This document shows positions 58,001 to 64,000 of a stretch of DNA of 64,000 nt, one piece after another (within the stretch, counting starts at the first letter, position 1; each line of letters opens with the position of its first letter). The notes below the pieces were generated by a model, which saw only the letters and a program-made list of their open reading frames with translations, did not search any database and was not told the DNA's origin. The position numbers and the translations under genes were made by a program. Origin of the DNA: Ignavibacteria bacterium (GTDB taxonomy: Bacteria; Bacteroidota; Ignavibacteria; Tepidaquicellales; Tepidaquicellaceae); contig JADJYU010000005.1 of the NCBI GenBank assembly GCA_016719565.1, forward strand, positions 496,001-560,000. The letters are read 5' to 3'.

Positions 58001-58885
58001 TGTACTGTAACCGGAAGCTCCCACGATCACATCGCCGAATCCGTCACCGTTAAAATCACCGGCTTTTGAAACTGATATTCCATAAAAATTATTTGCAAAT
58101 CCTTCATTTAATGTCACATCTACAACATTATTTAAAACCGAACCTCCAAAATAAATATAAGCTTCACCTGTATTGGAGGCGTTATTCGGTGCGCCCACTA
58201 TTACATCTGCAAATCCGTCTCCGTTTACATCGCCTGCATCAGAAACCGATGTTCCGAAATAGTTATTCGCAGCTTCACCTGTGAGAATAAGATCTACTCC
58301 GCTGTTCATATTAGATCCGCCAAGATAAATATACGCCCTTCCGGTATTGGTTGAGTATGATGGAAGACCTACTATCACATCATCATATCCGTCCGAATTG
58401 ACATCACCGGCTCTTGAAACTGAATATCCCAGCTGATAACCGGCTGATCCGGTAAATATCACATCAGGAGAAGAATTAAAATTCATCCCCCCGAAATAAA
58501 TATAAGCTCTTCCTGCGCTTGCGCCGCCTGCATCATTAAATGGCACACCGACTATCACATCCTGATATCCGTCTCCGTTCACATCTCCCGCACCTGAAAC
58601 CGAATATCCGAATTCATCCCCGGCTAAAAGCCCGTTTAAAATTCTTTCCTGAATTACATCAGTTTCAAGTGTATCAGTTATATTTTCAAAATTTGAAAAT
58701 AATTGATTTCCTTTTTCATCAGGAAATCCTGAAAACTCTTCGTTAGTTAAAGATGATTTTTTACCGGATGTTTCAGAGGCCGATGACTTATTAAAAGTCC
58801 TGCCGCTTAAAATGGAATTTGCTGAAAGCTGATTTGATGAAACTGATAGAACTGTAATGATCAAAATCTGTAGTAAAAATTTCAT
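55034..58885 (-). CDS. Secreted double FG-GAP propeller, Fn3 protein with dockerin-like tail
   Basis: The 1,283-residue product has a signal peptide (MKFLLQILIITVLSVSSNQL). From about residue 75 to 860 are fourteen FG-GAP blades, each with a calcium-type loop (GDVNGDGYDDVIVG and variants), which equals two seven-bladed integrin-alpha-like propellers. Residues ~870-1,100 hold two fibronectin-III-like domains (ISDPPGING region, then PLNLAALPDNNSVELSWN and YYIIYRNGIELG). The cassette closes it (HRNTIETWSS, DVNQDGTIDLTD, DVNGDDVTDLAD, end GVVRP). Adhesion or matrix binding is likely from architecture. It is the most downstream of three co-directional surface genes. Confidence 0.9.
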   Translation of the reverse strand: MKFLLQILIITVLSVSSNQLSANSILSGRTFNKSSASETSGKKSSLTNEEFSGFPDEKGNQLFSNFENITDTLETDVIQERILNGLLAGDEFGYSVSGAGDVNGDGYQDVIVGVPFNDAGGASAGRAYIYFGGMNFNSSPDVIFTGSAGYQLGYSVSRAGDVNSDGYDDVIVGLPSYSTNTGRAYIYLGGSNMNSGVDLILTGEAANNYFGTSVSDAGDVNGDGFADVIVGAPNNASNTGEAYIYFGGSVLNNVVDVTLNEGFANNFYGISVSKAGDFNGDGFGDVIVGASGYSTNVGRAYIYYGGSSMNTAADNITFGFLSNEFYGYSVSDAGDFNGDGYSDVVIGGYGHSANLGRAYVLYGGASPNTTVDAVFTGQNIGDEFGKSVSSAGDVNGDGYDDVIAGATNFNSGEGSAYLFRGDESTVSSAAKILSAESAGDRMGHSVSGCGDINGDGNDDFVVSANLNDQNGTSSGRAYIYFNSMTGNDVSDLILNGSTVNEFLGNCVSNAGDVNGDGFDDVIAGSYNYNSNQGRAFIYFGGSTMNNVADVTLTGASLNDRFGISASCAGDVNADGFDDVIVGASGYNAGTFQGRAYIYYGGSSMNNTADVTLTGGAANNFFGESVSGAGDFNNDGYDDVIVGANGYNTNQGRVYLYLGSNSMNNISDLTITGISIGDNFGKSVSDAGDVNADGYDDIIIGASGRNTFEGEAYVYYGGSVLNNSYDLQFTGGTSTDDLFGESVSAAGDINGDGYSDVIVGAYGYPGGTNRGRVYVYYGGLFMNNTADLTITGIDEADFFGNTVSDAGDVNGDNYDDFIIGAFGYSNNSGYASVYFGSSSPNSTADILLNNVNSNSFFGISVSGAGDLNNDGYSDVIVGEPNDDISASNSGSAYIYFSSPMTVSPRISSVSDVPFDQGGKVKIKWNRSGFDFINQNLITDYLIEISDPPGINGFYWETLIEIPASYNSQYQYTANTPNDSMDENSGVFFYRVTARTSDPDQFWRSNIMSGYSRDNLAPAAPLNLAALPDNNSVELSWNENEEPDLGYYIIYRNGIELGISANIIFNDPNVEDDSVYNYQIAAVDVHGNVSELSNIAVVNFNTAGQISISLVIEGFYDASNNNMNLSDTVSVYLRGSTPPYNFVDSSKSIVNGSSLTGDFKFYNAPTGNYYIVIRHRNTIETWSSSAQSYIYLTNSMYDFSSLITSAYGNNMQQVDTSPVRFGVYSGDVNQDGTIDLTDGSLIDNDAFNFASGYIPTDVNGDDVTDLADAVFADNNGFNFVGVVRP

Positions 58886-59039
58886 ACAGTTATCTCCTTA
58901 TTTGGGGTTAGTTAGTTTTAATAAATTTTCCTTTAAGAAAATTGAAATAATTTTTGCGGTAAAATAAATATCTCATTAAATGAAATCTACACAATTTTAG
59001 AATCAGCTGATTATATTTCCTGCGATTTATTTAGTATAA

Positions 59040-59057
59040 CGCAAGCTGAAGCTTGCG
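59040..59057. terminator. Short palindrome between co-directional genes
   Basis: CGCAAGC-TGAA-GCTTGCG, a 7-bp perfect stem, lies 120 bp after the stop of 59179-61077 and 155 bp before the start of 55034-58885. It is a palindrome A member of the family amplified at 46964-48252. It has no T-run. Confidence 0.5.
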
Positions 59058-59178
59058 GCTACTATATTAAATTTCAAATGTCAAATTACAAATGTCAAAT
59101 ATTTAATTATATCCATTGAATATTTTTAAATTCACAGCTCTTTATTTAACATTTGACATTTGTAATTTGTAATTCTCT

Positions 59179-61077
59179 TTATGGTGTTATCTTACTCACA
59201 AAATTAAATCCGTTATTGTCCGCTAAGACTGCATCTGTAATATCAGTTACATCATCTCCGTTAACATCAGTCGGCAGATATCCTGAAGCAAAACTTAATG
59301 CATCGTTATCGATAAGACTTCCGTCAGTCAGATCAATTGTCCCGTCCTGATTTACGTCGCCGCTGTATATTGCAAACCTTATCGGTGCAGCGTCAGCCTG
59401 CATCATATTATTTCCATATGCCTGTGATGAATTTGTTGAAAAATTATAGGTCAAAGTTCCGGATGTAAAAGAATTTCCTGAACTGCTCCACGTTTCAATA
59501 GTGTTTCTGTGTTTAACTTCCAAATAATAGTTCACTCCGTTCAGTGCATTTGAAAAAAGAAATGTTCCTGTTCCCGAAGAACTTAATATTCCTTTTGAAG
59601 AATCAACTCTGTTATAAGGGGAAGAAGAATTTCTCAAATAGACTCTTGCGGTATCACTGATCATATCGTTTAAAACGGAATTGTAAAATCCTTCGATGTA
59701 TGCAGTGAGTGTCAAAGTATGCACAGGACTTGTCTGTGAATATTTTACAGTGCCATAGTCAAATAATGTTGATGCCGTAGAACTATAACCGGTAATATAC
59801 ACATTACCTGAGTTATCGACCTTGACTGCACGGGCATCATCACTGGTAATACCGGGAGCGCTGTAAGACTTTAGCCATTGCTGAATTCCGCCGGAATTAT
59901 ACTTAATAGTAGTATAACAATCACCTTCCGGAATTTCTCTTGAAAACCCTGTTACGTAAACATTGCCTGACCCGTCAAGCGCCAGAGAATTGGCATAGTC
60001 CCTGTAGTTTGAAGTTCCGTTATATCTCTTTACCCAAACTGAATCCCCTGCCGCATTGTATTTTATAGTCAGATAATCATAGTTGGTAATTGACCTTGAA
60101 CTATATCCCGTGACATATACATTACCTAAGCCATCCACTGTAAGCGCATTTGCAATGTCTGCTGCATTTCCGGTTCCGTTATATCTTCTCACCCAGACTG
60201 TATCACCTGATGAATTATATTTTATTGTTGAGTAGTCCGCATTTGATCCTATACCTTCACTTCGTCCGGTAACATATACATTCCCAAAGCCATCAATATC
60301 AATTGCATTTACAGCATCAGTGCCATTACCGGGTCCATTGTATCTTGATGCCCACTGCTGAATTCCGGAAGAGTTGTATTTTACTGTTGCGTATTCAGGA
60401 TAAAATGTAGTTGTGTTATGGCTTGTGCCGGTTATATATACATTTCCTGAGGCATCAAGTTTAAGCACGGATGCTTCATCACCTGCATTATAAGGGCTGT
60501 TATATCTTACCAGCCATAACTGCTGTCCTGATGAATTGTATTTAATAGTAGTATAATCATTATATGTTCCTGCTCCGCCGCTCTCACCAGTAACATATAC
60601 ATTTCCTGTTGCATCCACTGCAATTGCCCGCGCAATACTCCCGCCGAGATAGTATCTCGCAACCCATTGCTCGACTCCATTGGCATCATATTTTACAGTT
60701 GCATATACATAATAGCCGGTTTCGTGTCCTATACTTCCGCCGGTCACATAAGAATTTCCGTTACCGTCAACAGCGATTGCATAAGCGTAATCAGTTCCAT
60801 TGCCGGTTCCGTTATATCTGGAGACCCATTGCTGGACTTCTGCAGAGTTAAATTTAATAGTTGCATAATCATAACTCCCGGTTCCGATACCTTCACTGTA
60901 ACCTGTAACATAAACATTCCCGGATACATCAAAAGCCAGAGCAGTTGCGTGGTCAGATTTATTTCCCGGAGGACCGTGATATCTTGAAGCCCATTCCTCA
61001 GTAACCTGAGATGCTGCCTCTTTCATTGAAAGGGATATAAATAAAAATAGCTGTATTATTACCTTATCCGATCTCAT
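59179..61077 (-). CDS. Secreted SBBP beta-propeller protein with dockerin-like tail
   Basis: I take the ATG at 61077 (632 residues), where MRSDKVIIQLFLFISLSM forms a signal peptide and AAAGGA lies 8-9 bases upstream; an in-frame ATG at 61179 would add 34 basic residues. SBBP blades fill about residues 30-455, roughly eight to nine, each with GNVYVTG, YATIKYNSSG and QWxxRYNG. The cassette follows (KHRNTIETWSSSG, DVNQDGTIDLTD, DVNGDDVTDITD, end SKITP). Blade sequence is close to 28483-30177 although the tails differ, so the propeller has been combined with both kinds of C-terminus. Confidence 0.88.
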   Translation of the reverse strand: MRSDKVIIQLFLFISLSMKEAASQVTEEWASRYHGPPGNKSDHATALAFDVSGNVYVTGYSEGIGTGSYDYATIKFNSAEVQQWVSRYNGTGNGTDYAYAIAVDGNGNSYVTGGSIGHETGYYVYATVKYDANGVEQWVARYYLGGSIARAIAVDATGNVYVTGESGGAGTYNDYTTIKYNSSGQQLWLVRYNSPYNAGDEASVLKLDASGNVYITGTSHNTTTFYPEYATVKYNSSGIQQWASRYNGPGNGTDAVNAIDIDGFGNVYVTGRSEGIGSNADYSTIKYNSSGDTVWVRRYNGTGNAADIANALTVDGLGNVYVTGYSSRSITNYDYLTIKYNAAGDSVWVKRYNGTSNYRDYANSLALDGSGNVYVTGFSREIPEGDCYTTIKYNSGGIQQWLKSYSAPGITSDDARAVKVDNSGNVYITGYSSTASTLFDYGTVKYSQTSPVHTLTLTAYIEGFYNSVLNDMISDTARVYLRNSSSPYNRVDSSKGILSSSGTGTFLFSNALNGVNYYLEVKHRNTIETWSSSGNSFTSGTLTYNFSTNSSQAYGNNMMQADAAPIRFAIYSGDVNQDGTIDLTDGSLIDNDALSFASGYLPTDVNGDDVTDITDAVLADNNGFNFVSKITP

Positions 61078-61420
61078 GATTTGATCCTTTCTTGGTTTTA
61101 TTCTTGGTTCTATAATTTTCCAGTTTCGAAAATTCACAATCTGTTTTTTAAATGCTTTGTTTAAAATTTTACTCTGCAAAGATAGAAACGCTAAACCTGT
61201 AAATCAAAGAATGTTATTTCAATTTGTTTTCGGATCCTGAATTGTATAACACTTATTTAGATTGTTTTTAAACGATTTTGGGACAATTCCCGAAAAGATT
61301 TGTAACCGTAGAGGCTGAGATTTTAATAATCTGATATTAACTGAACTAAATCCCCGTAATATAACAATGAAATAATAATCGATAGCTTAATTTCATTTTA
61401 CAAAATAACAAACACAAAAA

Positions 61421-61444
61421 AGCCGCAAGCTGAAGCTTGCGGCT
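61421..61444. terminator. Perfect palindrome after the last surface gene
   Basis: AGCCGCAAGC-TGAA-GCTTGCGGCT is a 10-bp perfect stem 31 bp past the stop at 61475 of the rightmost minus-strand gene. An A-run (AAAAAA) precedes it on the plus strand, which reads as a T-run after the hairpin on the minus strand, so it is a good intrinsic terminator for that gene. Confidence 0.75.
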
Positions 61445-61474
61445 GCTATTACAAACTAAAATTTCGTTAAAGTA

Positions 61475-63457
61475 TTATGGAGTGATTTTTCCTACAAAGT
61501 TGAAAGAATTATTATCCGCAAAGACTGCGTCCGCAAGATCAATTACTTCGTCGCCGTTTACATCTGTCGGCAGATAACCTGATGCAAAATTGAATGCATC
61601 ATTGTCGATAAGACTTCCGTCAGTAAGATCGATCGTTCCGTCCTGATTCACGTCACCGCTGTATATTGCAAACTTTACTGGTGAAGCATCTGCCTGTATC
61701 ATATTATCCCCGTATGCCTGTGTGTTTGCAGGCGTGAAATTAAAAACCTGATTTGAGGAAGTAAATACACTTCCTTTATTCCATGTTTCTAAAGAATTCC
61801 TGTGCGTGATCTGTAAATAGTACAATGTGTTGTTTATGATTGCCGCATTAACGGTCCCGTAATTTAATTGTCCGGAAGATGAAATATTAAGAGTCTTTGA
61901 ATCTATTATGCTGTATGGTGAAGTAAAATTCCTGATACTCACTTTGACGGTATCGCTAATCATCAAATTTGATCCCGCGTTATAAAATCCCTGAATTAAT
62001 GTGCTAAGGTTTAATGTCTTTGTTGCAGAAGGAACTGATTGTGACCTGAAGTTACCAACAGGTACAGGATTATAATTATTATAATATTTCCACGGGCCGT
62101 ACTTTTGATAAGGATTGTTTGTAAAGTTATATTTAATTCTTGTTCTCCATCTATAAACTTTTGAAGGATCCAATCCGGAGATATCAGCATAGAGCTCTGC
62201 TCCTGTAAGGGATGGGTTACCTAAGTCAACATCTGATGATGAACTTGTAAAAGCAGTGCTGTTTGTAATTATGTTTCCACTGAAAGGAATTCCATTTTCT
62301 TTGTGCTCATAAACAAATGTTCCTATTGCTCTTCCATAGGAACTCTTACCGAAAATTCTGTATCTCACCTGGCCGTCTGTACCTGATAGTCCTCCGGATG
62401 AAAGTACATTTGATGAGCCCGGTTTGAATTGCTGAATTAATGATGAAAGTCCTGTACCTCCGTTACCATAATAGCAAAATGATTTGCCTTCATCCGTCTG
62501 ACCGTTGGCAAATAATGGAGCTCCAATTATCACGTCAGAATAACCGTCACCATTTACGTCGCCTGCCGACGCAACACTGTTACTAAAAAAAGCCCCGGGT
62601 TGATCACATTCCGCTGTCCAGTTTGCAGTAACGGATAACCCTGTTGAAGAACCGTAATAGCAAAATGCTGCTCCTTCATCTGTCTGACCATTATCAAACC
62701 AATAAGATCCAATGATCACATCAGAATATCCATCTCCGTTTACATCACCTGCACATGCAACCGAATTTCCAAAGATTGCCTGTATCTGGTCACTTTCAGC
62801 AGACCAGTTTGGCGTAGTTGAAATTCCTGTTACTGAACCATAATATGCAAAGACTTTTCCTTCATCCAAAAAAGGACCATTAAATAATGGAGCACCAACT
62901 AAAACATCAGAGTAACCATCCCCATTAACATCACCTGCTGTAGAAACAGAAAATCCGAATGCAGTAAAACCTTGAATATTTGTTAGTAATACATTTGCTG
63001 CTGCCGGAAGACCCGATGAAGAACCATAATATATACTCGCTGAACCATTGTCTATAGGTGCAGGGATATTATCATAATATCTTGCACCGATAATTACATC
63101 CGAATAACCATCACCATTTACATCACCCGCCGTTGAAACACTTGTCCCAAAATTACTTCCCGGCTGATTATCTTCTCCTACCCAGTTCGCTACAGCCGGA
63201 AAGATGAGTCCGTTTGCAGATCCATGATACACAAATGCAGCGCCTTCATCCGTTTGCCCGTTGTCATAAATATTTGCTCCGACAATTACATCAGAATAGC
63301 CGTCACCATTTACATCACCTGCCGTAGAAACCGTCCAGCCGAAACCAGAATTTGCCTGATTGCCTTCAGCATACCAGCTATAGTTTACGGGAAGTCCGGC
63401 TGCAGAACCATAATAAACAAAAACCATTCCTTCATCCGTCTGCCCACTGTCCTTCAA
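61475..63457 (-). CDS. FG-GAP propeller protein with dockerin-like tail, C-terminal part of a frameshifted gene
   Basis: This 660-residue frame starts inside an FG-GAP blade (MKDSGQTDEGMVF), so it is not the true N-terminus. Five FG-GAP loops (GDVNGDGYSDVIVG) occupy about residues 1-320, then an unassigned domain (~325-480) with SGLDPSKVYRWRTRIKY resembling Fn3-type sequence, then the cassette (THRNSLETWN, DVNQDGTIDLTD, DVNGDEVIDLAD, end GKITP). The same frame is open upstream to about 63608 and contains one more blade, so the start at 63457 only marks a methionine. See 63505-64000 for the rest. Confidence 0.8.
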   Translation of the reverse strand: MKDSGQTDEGMVFVYYGSAAGLPVNYSWYAEGNQANSGFGWTVSTAGDVNGDGYSDVIVGANIYDNGQTDEGAAFVYHGSANGLIFPAVANWVGEDNQPGSNFGTSVSTAGDVNGDGYSDVIIGARYYDNIPAPIDNGSASIYYGSSSGLPAAANVLLTNIQGFTAFGFSVSTAGDVNGDGYSDVLVGAPLFNGPFLDEGKVFAYYGSVTGISTTPNWSAESDQIQAIFGNSVACAGDVNGDGYSDVIIGSYWFDNGQTDEGAAFCYYGSSTGLSVTANWTAECDQPGAFFSNSVASAGDVNGDGYSDVIIGAPLFANGQTDEGKSFCYYGNGGTGLSSLIQQFKPGSSNVLSSGGLSGTDGQVRYRIFGKSSYGRAIGTFVYEHKENGIPFSGNIITNSTAFTSSSSDVDLGNPSLTGAELYADISGLDPSKVYRWRTRIKYNFTNNPYQKYGPWKYYNNYNPVPVGNFRSQSVPSATKTLNLSTLIQGFYNAGSNLMISDTVKVSIRNFTSPYSIIDSKTLNISSSGQLNYGTVNAAIINNTLYYLQITHRNSLETWNKGSVFTSSNQVFNFTPANTQAYGDNMIQADASPVKFAIYSGDVNQDGTIDLTDGSLIDNDAFNFASGYLPTDVNGDEVIDLADAVFADNNSFNFVGKITP

Positions 63458-63504
63458 AGGCGCGCCAACAATTACGTCAGAATATCCGTCACCATTTACA
63501 TCAC

Positions 63505-64000
63505 CTAAAGTAGAAAGGCTTGTTCCAAATTGTGAATTTGTCTGGCCGCCTTCCGCTGTCCAGCTTGCAACAGCCGATAAACCGGAACTTGAGCCATTGT
63601 ATAAATAAGTTTTCCTTCATCAGCTTCCCCGTTATCAAAATATCTTGCTCCTACTAATACATCCGAATATCCATCTCCATTCACATCACCTGCACTCGAA
63701 ACACACCACCCGAAATTTGAAGAGCCCTGATCGCTTTCTGCATCCCAGCCCGATGACAAGGATAATCCTGCAGCTGAACCGTTATATACAAATGCTCCGC
63801 CTTCATCTGTCTGCCCGTTGTCATAATTTTTTGCTCCGGCTATTACATCACTGAATCCATCGCCGTTAATATCACCGGCTGTGAAAACACTGTTGCCAAA
63901 ATTTGCTGATGCCTGATTGCTTTCAATTGTCCAGTTTGCATTAGCCTTTAAACCCGTGGCGGATCCATTAAACACAAGCACTCTTCCCTCTTCTGTCTGA
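63505..64000 (-). CDS. FG-GAP protein fragment, N-terminal side, open to the right edge
   Basis: This frame is open from the right edge (QTEEGRVLVFNGSATGL) through two FG-GAP loops (GDINGDGFSDVIAG, GDVNGDGYSDVLVG) to EADEGK, after which it reads out-of-frame sequence to a stop at 63505. Adding one T to the T-run at 63609-63612 (an A on the coding strand) joins it to KTYLYNGSSSGLSA and on into 61475-63457. The true start and signal peptide are beyond the window. With eight blades in view, at least one full propeller is encoded. Confidence 0.75.
   Translation of the reverse strand, partial: QTEEGRVLVFNGSATGLKANANWTIESNQASANFGNSVFTAGDINGDGFSDVIAGAKNYDNGQTDEGGAFVYNGSAAGLSLSSGWDAESDQGSSNFGWCVSSAGDVNGDGYSDVLVGARYFDNGEADEGKLIYTMAQVPVYRLLQAGQRKAARQIHNLEQAFLL

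Noticed and set aside
60609..60987. Plus-strand open frames antisense to the SBBP gene
   Set aside because: They mirror the repeated blade sequence of 59179-61077; no start signal or homology-like motif. The same holds for antisense frames over the FG-GAP genes (43273-43731, 58066-58746, 63224-63508).
10789..63457. Recent gene conversion homogenising the 3' ends of the ten surface genes
   Set aside because: The coding DNA of the tails differs at many synonymous positions (for example GATTTACGTCGCC, GATTCACATCACC), so protein-level selection is enough to explain the similarity.
10789..63457. A classical cellulosome
   Set aside because: Dockerin-like tails are present but no cohesin, scaffoldin, CBM or glycoside hydrolase is recognisable in the window.
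1..64000. Prophage, plasmid or integrative element
   Set aside because: No integrase, replication, packaging or transfer genes; the only mobile gene is the IS4-type transposase.

Overview
The window looks like one stretch of chromosome from an uncultured member of the Ignavibacteriota or a near relative in the Bacteroidota/Chlorobi group. The evidence is a typical type A T9SS sorting domain (YPNPFNP start, KMNLIK end) at 28483-30177, many SBBP, FG-GAP, LamG and parallel beta-helix surface proteins, AT-rich spacers, and start codons (several TTG) that mostly lack a clear Shine-Dalgarno. I see no tRNA, rRNA, CRISPR, phage or housekeeping genes.

The layout is very regular. All large secreted proteins are on the minus strand. 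Between them, always on the plus strand, are seven intact and one decayed copy of a paralogous ~460-500 aa, helix-rich, probably cytoplasmic protein of unknown function (9675 remnant, 13266, 17774, 23648, 30361, 34706, 45481, 53049). At all eight minus-to-plus switches, the plus-strand gene or block diverging from a secreted-protein gene carries one helical-protein gene. It is directly adjacent in six cases, behind a GT-C-like membrane protein at 21883 in one, and separated by an IS4-type element at 51618-52721 in one.

Ten secreted proteins have unrelated N-terminal architectures but share the same last ~180 residues: a beta-sandwich-like stretch with an H-R-N-[ST]-[IL]-E-T-W motif, then a dockerin-like pair of EF-hand loops ending in a C-terminal proline. 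The N-terminal parts are beta-helices, SBBP or FG-GAP propellers, double LamG plus P-domain, an M1 aminopeptidase, and Fn3. The protein at 28483-30177 has a T9SS tail instead.

Region by region. 1-8901 is a beta-helix gene with a nearly perfect 2,535-bp (845-codon) tandem duplication and a one-base frameshift; its divergent partner at 9675 is a truncated pseudogene. 10113 is a small DUF3592-like membrane protein. 10789-36159 holds five divergent blocks. 36236-45293 is one giant gene broken by two frameshifts and a stop. 46964-48252 is a tandem array of ~158-bp units rich in palindromes. 48358-54476 is a pair split by the IS. 54606-55030 is a 46-bp direct-repeat array. 55034 to the right edge holds three co-directional secreted-protein genes, the last frameshifted and running off the window.

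Intergenic DNA carries three recurring elements: heptanucleotide-based repeats (TTAATAG at gene starts, ATTTGAA/ATTTGTA types at gene ends), GC-rich palindromes of the CCGCAGGCT/AGCCTGCGG kind, and one unique 70-nt perfect three-way-junction fold at 12978-13047. The main candidate for something new is the repeated [secreted dockerin-tailed protein <-> helical protein] module. The pairing is seen directly; any functional link is inference.
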